The notes below the pieces were generated by a model. That model saw only the letters and a list, made by a program, of their open reading frames with translations, searched no databases and was not told the DNA's origin. Below are positions 1-6,300 of a DNA stretch of 8,652 nt, piece after piece (the first letter of the stretch is position 1; every line of letters starts with the position of its first letter). This DNA is from Flavobacteriaceae bacterium. Lineage in GTDB: Bacteria; Bacteroidota; Bacteroidia; Flavobacteriales; Flavobacteriaceae. The stretch covers positions 1 to 8,652 of the forward strand of contig JALWYP010000049.1 of the NCBI GenBank assembly GCA_026992695.1, read 5' to 3'. A program made the translations under genes and the position numbers.

Positions 1-384
1 ACGTTGGCAAGTTCATTTTCATATAAAAATTTTAAAATAGCTCCCGGAATAATATGGCGTACCGGTAAACCTTATACAACAGTTGTTAAAGGAGAAGAAT
101 ACAGTATGCAAAATGGCGAAGAAATATTAAATTACAATGCTCCTAACGCTGCCCGATTAAGCGATTATTATAGAGTGAATATTTCTGCCGAGTATACTTG
201 GAAATTTTCAAAAAAAGGATTGCTAAAAGCCAATATGTCATTGCTTAATGTTTTTAATACAAAAAACACGTTAGACATTAGATACAAATTAAATGAAGAT
301 CAAGCCGGAAATGTTACGGTATCTAAAGTTACCGAAAACAGTTTGGGTTTTAGTCCTAACTTTTCTTTAAAAGTGTACTTTTAA
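1..384 (+). CDS. TonB-dependent receptor, C-terminal end (partial)
   Basis: The reading frame is open to the left edge, so this is the 3' end of a longer gene and the first in-window start-like codon (TTG at 4) is not a real start. About 127 residues are visible. They show alternating beta-strand character with turns typical of the last strands of a 22-strand outer-membrane barrel. The segment SLLNVFNTKNTLD matches the 'N(L/V)FN.KN' strand near the end of Bacteroidota TonB-dependent receptors. The end GFSPNFSLKVYF matches their final strand, 'G..P..S..V.F', with a terminal aromatic residue used as the BAM insertion signal. Such receptors import siderophores, glycans or other ligands using TonB energy. 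The plug and N-terminal domains are outside the window, so the substrate cannot be named. No strong terminator follows the stop directly; the nearest candidate is at 704-724. Confidence 0.85.
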   Translation, partial: TLASSFSYKNFKIAPGIIWRTGKPYTTVVKGEEYSMQNGEEILNYNAPNAARLSDYYRVNISAEYTWKFSKKGLLKANMSLLNVFNTKNTLDIRYKLNEDQAGNVTVSKVTENSLGFSPNFSLKVYF

Positions 385-465
385 TTCTCGTATTCTTTTC
401 TTTTAAAAAAACTTTATATAACGTTTATAATTTATTATCTTTTTGATTAACAAGTTTTTAAACTC

Positions 466-485
466 ACACCTCACGACTGCTTACT
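466..485 (+). repeat. 20-bp direct repeat, copy 1
   Basis: The sequence ACACCTCACGACTGCTTACT recurs at 651-670 with two transitions (18 of 20 identical). The copies are 185 bp apart in the same orientation, within the spacer after the TonB receptor gene. Confidence 0.6.
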
Positions 486-519
486 TCAACTGCAAACTAG
501 AAACAAAAAGGTATTCGAG

Positions 520-556
520 CCTGTCTGCGCACAGGTAGATTTTCAACTTGTTGAAA
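520..556. repeat. Two adjacent dyads (intergenic palindromic element)
   Basis: CCTGT at 520-524 pairs with ACAGG at 531-535 across a six-base loop. Directly after it, TTTCAA at 541-546 pairs with TTGAAA at 551-556 across CTTG. The pair is bracketed by GTATTCGAG at 511-519 and GTATCGAGA at 557-565, which are near-direct repeats. The layout suggests a small dispersed palindromic element common in flavobacterial spacers. I cannot confirm other genomic copies from this window. Confidence 0.45.
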
Positions 557-650
557 GTATCGAGAAGACCGCTATTTACGATTTTTTCGATTGATGACTT
601 ATTCGATTTATGATTTGTGAATTTTTCACTAACTCAACAATTCAATCCTT

Positions 651-670
651 ACACCTCACGACTACCTACT
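651..670 (+). repeat. 20-bp direct repeat, copy 2
   Basis: The sequence ACACCTCACGACTACCTACT is the second copy of the repeat at 466-485. It runs directly into three tandem heptads at 667-687 (TACTGAA, TACTGCA, TACTGAA). Confidence 0.6.
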
Positions 671-701
671 GAATACTGCATACTGAAGACGGATACTATT
701 C

Positions 702-724
702 CCTCTATGAATTCATAGATTTTT
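702..724 (+). terminator. Palindrome plus T-run; left copy of a 23-bp inverted repeat
   Basis: The 16-bp perfect palindrome TCTATGAATTCATAGA at 704-719 can fold as a 6-bp stem with an AATT loop, and is followed by TTTTT (720-724). This is the layout of a weak intrinsic terminator on the + strand, 320 bp after the TonB receptor stop. The 23 bases 702-724 are the exact reverse complement of 3182-3204. The stem is short and AU-rich, so the terminator reading is moderate. Confidence 0.5.
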
Positions 725-768
725 AACCTCTATGGGTTTTCGTAGATAGCAAAACAATCTAACCAAAC

Positions 769-776
769 TACTTTAG
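769..776 (+). promoter_or_regulatory. Candidate -7 element upstream of the gene at 820
   Basis: TACTTTAG resembles the Bacteroidota -7 consensus TAnnTTTG with one mismatch. The same word with a single change (TAATTTAG) occurs at 3225-3232 upstream of the giant gene, and both continue as GCAC. In both places a TCTATG-type hairpin ends exactly 22 bases upstream of the element. No good TTG-type -33 box is visible, so this rests on the shared layout. Confidence 0.3.
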
Positions 777-819
777 CACTATCAAAATAACAATCATTAA
801 CGATTTAAAAACCACAATT

Positions 820-1395
820 ATGAAAACTTTAAACAACATTAAGAAAACAACCGTAATAGTTTTAATACTACTTGTCGCAACAGCTTTCTCGTATTCTATA
901 GAAGCTCAAAATTGTAATCAAGGTGCCAAATTAGCAAAAAAAACTTGGGCAAAATGGGGACCATGGAAACCTAACATTTCAATTGTTCCGTTTAAAAATG
1001 AAGTACAAAAATTAAAAAATGTTTGGAATTGGGTTGCTGCAAATGGAGGCGCTAATATTGGTCCTCGCCTTTTAGAATTAGATGGTGGAAATGAATCGGG
1101 AACTATTACAGGACAAACCAAACGAACCTTTGTTACCCCTCCTTCTTTTGATAATAAAGTTGAAATAACAATTAACAAGTATGATGGCAGAGCAGAAACC
1201 GGAGTAGTAATATGCGTACAGGGAAGAAATGGGGTTACTACCCAAAAAGTGGCCTATACATTTCCTAATAGCAGAAACGGAAAGGTAAAAAAGTTTGTTT
1301 TAAACAATGTAAGAGGGAAAGTAATCATCATTGCTATGAAGAACAAATCTGTTGGAAACAAATTTAAATATCGCATAAACGGTAAAAAGAAATAA
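820..1395 (+). CDS. Exported basic protein of unknown function
   Basis: This encodes 191 residues. A signal peptide is visible: basic N-region (K2, K8, K9), hydrophobic core about 11-24, and probable cleavage at SIEA|Q after residue 29. C32 follows the cleavage region, but there is no lipobox before it, so lipidation is unlikely. The mature protein is rich in lysine and ends KYRINGKKK. The first half is Trp-rich (WAKWGPWKP, VWNWVAANGG); the second half alternates hydrophobic and polar residues (VEITINKYDG, VVICVQGRNG, KVIIIAMKNKS) as in a beta-sandwich. Only two cysteines remain after cleavage, C32 and one in VVICVQG, and they could form a disulfide. The ATG at 820 is chosen because it gives the full signal peptide. 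I do not recognise a named family. It lies 132 bp before the next gene and could share its transcript. Confidence 0.75.
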   Translation: MKTLNNIKKTTVIVLILLVATAFSYSIEAQNCNQGAKLAKKTWAKWGPWKPNISIVPFKNEVQKLKNVWNWVAANGGANIGPRLLELDGGNESGTITGQTKRTFVTPPSFDNKVEITINKYDGRAETGVVICVQGRNGVTTQKVAYTFPNSRNGKVKKFVLNNVRGKVIIIAMKNKSVGNKFKYRINGKKK

Positions 1396-1464
1396 TTCTG
1401 TGAGAAATAGATTCGAATACATCTTAAATGCCCTTGTTGCAAACTAAACAACCAACTAACCAAG

Positions 1465-1509
1465 TTTTACGGGAAGTGTTGTTTTCTCATAGACAACGCT
1501 TCCTTAAAA
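1465..1509 (+). promoter_or_regulatory. Long hairpin just upstream of the gene at 1528
   Basis: Bases 1471-1482 pair with 1493-1504 in a 12-bp stem containing two G-T wobbles, with a ten-base loop (1483-1492). After a one-base bulge at 1470, TTTTA (1465-1469) extends the stem by pairing with TAAAA (1505-1509). The structure ends 18 bases before the ATG at 1528. It is not followed by a T-run, so it is a poor intrinsic terminator. It may be a 5'-leader structure, an RNA-stabilising or processing site between the genes at 820 and 1528, or a weak terminator. Confidence 0.55.
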
Positions 1510-1527
1510 TTATTAAATCTAAAAAAA

Positions 1528-2070
1528 ATGAAAAATATAATTTCCCTTTTACTATTTATCTTTACACTTACAATGAACGCACAAGACCAACCCACCGTAT
1601 ACAAAGTAGAACCCGTACCCAATCAAGATGTTGCCTATACCGGAAACTTAAACCAAGGTATTGTTTTAGACGATCTTTCTTGGGCTTGGAGTAGCCAAAA
1701 CGCATGCTTTCCGGAAACGCAAAAACAAAAATTTACAGGAAAACATGTTTTCTTTACCGGAATTATACCAAAATATAGCGAAATTACAGTTACGGTAATT
1801 CCTAAAGACCCCAATGCAAACTTTAGTGTATATGCATACGAGATAGGAGTAAACAGCAACGATTTGGTTCCTAATTTACCTCGTTGTATCCGTTGTGAAG
1901 CAGACCACAAATGGGATCGTCCCAAAAGAGGAAAAACACAAGATCACACCCGTATTGTTAGCGATTTGGTAGCCATAAACAATCCATACAGGATGGTAAT
2001 AGGAGTAACCGGTGCAGACGGACTGGAAGAAGGTGAATTTACCTTGGTTATTTCTACAAAATCCAGATAA
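1528..2070 (+). CDS. Exported beta-rich protein of unknown function
   Basis: This encodes 180 residues. The signal peptide is clear: K2, hydrophobic core 4-14, cleavage at MNA|QDQ after residue 18. The mature chain has alternating hydrophobic patterns (KHVFFTGIIP, EITVTVIPKD, FSVYAYEIG, PYRMVIGVTG, GEFTLVIST). This suggests a compact beta-sandwich, loosely like the bacterial pre-peptidase C-terminal (PPC) fold, but that is pattern-based only. Three cysteines are present: C60 (NACFPET) and the pair C120/C123 (PRCIRCEAD). The latter lies in a charged loop with H127 and W129 that could bind metal or form a disulfide. No catalytic motif is recognised. The ATG at 1528 follows an A-rich stretch and a long hairpin (1465-1509). 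The next gene starts 30 bp after the stop, so the two are probably co-transcribed. Confidence 0.75.
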   Translation: MKNIISLLLFIFTLTMNAQDQPTVYKVEPVPNQDVAYTGNLNQGIVLDDLSWAWSSQNACFPETQKQKFTGKHVFFTGIIPKYSEITVTVIPKDPNANFSVYAYEIGVNSNDLVPNLPRCIRCEADHKWDRPKRGKTQDHTRIVSDLVAINNPYRMVIGVTGADGLEEGEFTLVISTKSR

Positions 2071-2100
2071 CTTAGTTTTTAACCATAAAAGAATATAATC

Positions 2101-2589
2101 ATGAACACAAAAAAACAATCCGTAATTATTTTGTTATTTCTTGTAACCTTTAGTGCTGTTGCACAATTCCCAGGAAAAGACATTAGAAATTTATTAAGCA
2201 AAGACCCTTCTATCTCAAAAGATTTTACCAATAAAGTTATTAAAACCGGTAAATTGATGATTTGTGATTGGGATAAAGACCCTTGCCAAGATGATTTATG
2301 CGACCCTTGGGATGAAAGACCTTGTAGCGAACAAATAATGAGTGTAAAACAAAAGTTCGATAAGGATAAAAAAGCAGTTGAATACCAAGATGGTTCTGAT
2401 TTTAGACAACAGCAGTTAACACAAATCATGAAGCATTTTGAACAAGCATTACTAAAAGGTGCCGGAGGAAAAATTATTTCAAAAAAACAAGTTTTAAATG
2501 CACTGAAAAAATACCCCGGTTATAAATTAAATGCGATGCGATTAAGATATAACACCTATGTTAAGATGGAATGTTTTCCAGCTAAATAG
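2101..2589 (+). CDS. Exported cysteine-containing protein, GKL-C/DPW-E paralog 1
   Basis: This encodes 162 residues. The signal peptide has a basic start (K4, K5), hydrophobic core about 8-18 and likely cleavage at AVA|QF after residue 21. The mature protein is homologous along its length to the product of 2659-3087. Shared features in order are IR..L.K, SK(D/N)FTN, GKL..C (C55), a second Cys (C62), DPW(D/E)E (68-72), a lysine-rich linker, G.GGK.I.K (120-128), VL.A.KKY.G.KL.A (131-145), RY..Y.K and a C-terminal Cys (C158). This copy has extra cysteines C67 and C75, giving five in total. The second half looks alpha-helical and basic. I do not recognise a family and see no catalytic motif. The 30-bp upstream gap suggests an operon with the gene at 1528. 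Confidence 0.78.
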   Translation: MNTKKQSVIILLFLVTFSAVAQFPGKDIRNLLSKDPSISKDFTNKVIKTGKLMICDWDKDPCQDDLCDPWDERPCSEQIMSVKQKFDKDKKAVEYQDGSDFRQQQLTQIMKHFEQALLKGAGGKIISKKQVLNALKKYPGYKLNAMRLRYNTYVKMECFPAK

Positions 2590-2658
2590 ATTTGGAAATA
2601 TAAAACCCAAAATTTATATCAAATTCAACCTCAATTAGATAACTAAAAAATAATATAA

Positions 2659-3087
2659 ATGAAAACAATAATTATTACAGTACTGTTCTTATGCACAACT
2701 ATGGGTATTTCTGCCCAAATAACACCAAAAACTGAACAGAATATAAGAGAAACATTAGGCAAATCAAATGTTTCAAAAAATTTCACAAACGGATTTATTA
2801 GCGTAGGTAAATTATTAGGCTGTGAACCAGACGACGATAGCAAAGCTTGCCAAGAAGTAAGAGACCCTTGGGAAGAAAGCAAACCCACTACTAAGTCTAA
2901 AATTAACAGTAAAGAAAAAGCAGTTGCTATGCAACGTTTAGAGGACAAAATAAGTAATGGGGAAGGTGGAAAAGCAATTCCTAAAAATAGTGTTTTGGTA
3001 GCACAAAAAAAATATTCCGGTAATAAATTAGAAGCCTTAAAAGCACGATATGCAATGTATCTAAAGTTTTGTTGTTTAAAAAACTAA
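2659..3087 (+). CDS. Exported cysteine-containing protein, GKL-C/DPW-E paralog 2
   Basis: This encodes 142 residues. The signal peptide spans 1-19 (MKTIIITVLFLCTTMGISA|Q). C12 lies within its hydrophobic core and is not in a lipobox. The mature chain aligns with paralog 1: IRETLGK (29-35), SKNFTNGFISVGKLLGC (39-55), Cys64, DPWEE (69-73), GEGGKAIPKN (101-110), AQKKYSGNKLEALKARY (115-131) and a C-terminal C138-C139 pair. It is about 20 residues shorter, mostly through loss of a stretch after DPWEE. Mature cysteines number four against five in paralog 1, and C55, C64 and one C-terminal Cys are aligned. A tandem duplication is the simplest origin. It lies 69 bp after paralog 1 and is followed by a terminator-like palindrome at 3187-3210. 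The function is unknown. Confidence 0.78.
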   Translation: MKTIIITVLFLCTTMGISAQITPKTEQNIRETLGKSNVSKNFTNGFISVGKLLGCEPDDDSKACQEVRDPWEESKPTTKSKINSKEKAVAMQRLEDKISNGEGGKAIPKNSVLVAQKKYSGNKLEALKARYAMYLKFCCLKN

Positions 3088-3181
3088 TGTCTAGATAATT
3101 AAAAATTAAAGAAAACAAAGCCTAACCTATCAACTAGAGAAGTACATTAACCTTGGTTATTTATACCCAATATCGGTTACA

Positions 3182-3210
3182 AAAAATCTATGAATTCATA
3201 GAGGTTTTTT
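3182..3210. terminator. Palindrome with A- and T-runs; right copy of the 23-bp inverted repeat
   Basis: The palindrome TCTATGAATTCATAGA (3187-3202) is preceded by six A and followed by GG and a run of seven T (3205-3211). It resembles a bidirectional intrinsic terminator about 100 bp after the last small gene. Bases 3182-3204 are the exact reverse complement of 702-724, and GGTTA occurs just outside the repeat at both ends (3175-3179; its complement at 724-728). Confidence 0.6.
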
Positions 3211-3224
3211 TAATTTAACCTACA

Positions 3225-3232
3225 TAATTTAG
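3225..3232 (+). promoter_or_regulatory. Candidate -7 element upstream of the giant gene
   Basis: TAATTTAG followed by GCAC matches TACTTTAGCAC at 769-779 in all but one base, and the preceding hairpin ends 22 bases upstream in both. It is one mismatch from the Bacteroidota TAnnTTTG consensus. It would give a leader of roughly 90 bases before the ATG at 3331. No clear -33 box is visible. Confidence 0.3.
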
Positions 3233-3330
3233 CACCGTAACCTTTTTTTGCCCCCTCGACCCCAAAGTCTAACAAATTCTACTTACCTACTTTGTGCTAT
3301 GACCTATTATTTAGATTAAAAAAAAAAATC

Positions 3331-6300
3331 ATGAAAAACCAAATTATTGTACTCGTTATTACTTTTTTAAGTATCACAGGATATGCACAGGTTGGCATCA
3401 ACAACACCAACCCCAAAGCAAGTTTAGACATCACCGCTTCCAATCCTGCTACACCGGCAAATACCGATGGTATTTTAATACCACGTATTGATGCCTTTCC
3501 GGTAACCAATCCCGGAGCAGACCAACAAGGGATGATGGTGTATTTAACCACCACTTCCGGAGGCAATCCACCAGGGTTTTATTACTGGGATAATACTGCA
3601 GGACCAGCAGCATGGGTACAAGTTTTAAAAGGAGATGATGCAGATTGGTACGAAGAAAGCACCACAACAGCACCAAATAATATTAATGATGATATTTATA
3701 CTTATGGTAATGTAGCCATTGGTAAATCAACAGCAGATTATAGTTTAGACATACAAAGTACAGGATCAAGGGGTATTTACAACCGTCTTACAGGAAACAC
3801 AAGTGGATCTGTTTATGGAAACTATACGGATATTTCAAATTCAGGTAATGGAAATCATTATGGTTCCTATAATGATTTAGGAGGACCAGGAACAGGAACT
3901 CAAGTAGGTAGTAATCAAATTATTACAAATTTAGGAAATGGAGCACATGTTGGATCAAATAATTTTATGAGCGGAAGCGGGACAGGAAATCATTGGGGTA
4001 CATATAATACTTTATTAGGTTCTGGAACAGGATATCATTATGGGTCGTATAATATTCTTTCTGGAGCAGGATCTGGAAATAAATACGCTAGTTATAATCT
4101 AATTTCCACAAGTGCGGGTGGCACACATTATGGAGTTTACTCAGATGTACGTAAACCAACAGGTTATGCAGGCTATTTTATAGGTAGAATGTCGCTTGGA
4201 AACGCAGCTACAAACAGGTACTTGATGCCTGCTGCAGACGGTACAGCAAACCAAGTTATGGCAACCGATGGCAGTGGCAATGTTTCGTTTGTTAATGCAA
4301 ACACAATCGTAACAGGTAACACGCTAGACCAAGCTTATGATGAAGGTGGTGCCGGTGCTGGGAGAACCATTACCGCAGATAATGGTGCAGTAAATATAAA
4401 TGGAGGTGATGGGTTTCAAGTAACCGGAATCATTAATTCTGGCGATGCAATTACGTTAACAGGCACCGGTACCCGTATGTTTTTTAATCCAAAAAAAGGA
4501 GCTTTTAGGGCTGGTGATGTTCGAGGTAATTTTGGTGATTTTAATAACAATGTTTGGAATGATGTTAATGTTGGTAAATTTTCATTTGCCGGTGGAATCA
4601 ATACCAAAGCATCAGGAGAAGCGAGTACTGCTTTTGGAAAAATAACAACTGCTTCTGGTCAGAGTTCCACAGCCATGGGAACTCTAACAACTGCTTCTGG
4701 ATTTAGTTCCACAGCCATGGGAACTCTAACAACTGCTTCTGGTCAGAGTTCCACAGCAATAGGTCAAAATACTATGGCTTCAGGAGACCTTTCTATTTCA
4801 GGAGGTATAAATACAACAGCTTCAGGAAATGTTTCTGTAGCAATAGGTAGAGATTTGGTTGCACCTTCTTATGCTGAAACCGCCATAGGGGGTTATAATA
4901 CCAATTATACACCTGTTAGTAATACCGCTTGGAATGCTAACGACCGCTTATTTGTAATAGGTAACGGAGTTAGTAATGGTAGCCGAAGCAACGCCCTAAC
5001 CATCTATAAAAACGGTAGAATGAACATCAATGATGAATACAATATGCCACTCATAGATGGTACAGCCAACCAAGTAATGGTAACAAATGGAGCTGGACAA
5101 TTATTATTTACAAACCCTTCTAGCATATTTACAGATACCAACACCCAAAACACCCTAGACCAAGCCTATGACGAGGGTGGTGCCGGTGCTGGAAGAACCA
5201 TTACCGCAGATAACGGTGCTGTAAATATAAATGGAGGTGACGGGATTCAAGTAACAGGATTAATTAATGTTGGTGCTTCGATTTCGCTAACAGGCACCGG
5301 TACACGTATGTTTTTTAATCCAAAAAAAGGAGCTTTTAGGGCTGGTGATGTTCGAGGTAATTTTGGTGATTTTAATAACAATGTTTGGAATGATGTTAAT
5401 GTTGGTAAATTTTCATTTGCCGGTGGAAGCAATACCAAAGCATCAGGAGAAGCGAGTACTGCTTTTGGAAGGATAACAACCGCATCAGGAGCCTATTCCA
5501 CAGCAATGGGAAAGAATTCAACGGCATCGGGAGTTGGTTCCACTGCAATGGGAAATCAAACAACTGCATCCGGTAACTATTCTACAGCTATGGGATATTA
5601 TACAACAGCTCTTTCTTATGGAGAAACTACTATAGGTGTTTTCAACACCAACTATACACCTGTTAGTAATACCGATTGGAATGCTAATGACCGCTTGTTT
5701 GTAGTAGGTGACGGAGAAAATACAGGAAACCGAAGCAACGCCCTAACTATTTACAAAAACGGTTTAATGAACATTAACGATGCTTACAATATGCCGCTTG
5801 CAGATGGTACCGCCAATCAAATTATGGCTACCGATGGTGCAGGGCAAATTAGTTTTGTAGATCCAACAACTGTAGGTACAGACGACCAAAATATAACAGG
5901 TTCATCACTTGTTGGTACAAACCTAACAATTGGTATTGAAAATGGTACAAGTCAAACCATTAACTTAGCACCTTTACAAGACGGAACAGGTACAGACGAC
6001 CAAACCATAGACACCTTTAGTTTTAATACGGGCACCAACGTGCTTACTCTTGAAGTAGAAAATGATGGAATTGCAGCTCAAACTGTTGACTTATCTTCGT
6101 TACAAGACGGAACAGGCACAGACGACCAAACCATAGACACCTTTAGTTTTAATGCGGGCACAAACGTGCTTACTCTTGAAGTAGAAAACGATGGGATAGC
6201 AGCACAAACTGTTGACTTATCTTCGCTACAAGACGGAACAGGTACAGACGACCAAAATATAACAGGTTCATCTCTTGTGGGTACAAACCTAACTATTGGT

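Larger units (their letters stand above)
385..819. other. 435-bp intergenic region with degenerate repeats
   Basis: No convincing reading frame is present. The region contains a 20-bp near-direct repeat (466-485 and 651-670), a pair of small dyads (520-535 and 541-556), a tandem heptad tract (667-687), a palindrome with a T-run (702-724) and a second weaker hairpin (729-746). A promoter-like TACTTTAG sits at 769-776, ahead of the gene at 820. The texture of many short related words such as 'tactga' and 'cgattta' resembles the decayed repetitive spacers seen between flavobacterial genes. Confidence 0.6.

Noticed and set aside
918..1178. Antisense reading frames over the small secreted genes (also 1635-1925, 2079-2429, 2643-2948)
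   Set aside because: They are shadows of well-supported + strand genes and show no independent start context or domain pattern.
820..1395. Lipoprotein based on C32
   Set aside because: The residues before C32 (IEAQN) do not form a lipobox. Cleavage after A29 by signal peptidase I fits better.
1428..1694. 88-codon + strand frame overlapping the start of the gene at 1528
   Set aside because: It runs through the long hairpin and overlaps a clear signal-peptide gene in another frame. Its protein is Arg/Tyr-rich with no recognisable features.
3292..3330. TTG start extending the giant protein by 13 residues
   Set aside because: The extension puts charged residues before the signal peptide. The ATG at 3331 follows an A-rich tract and begins directly with a canonical signal sequence.
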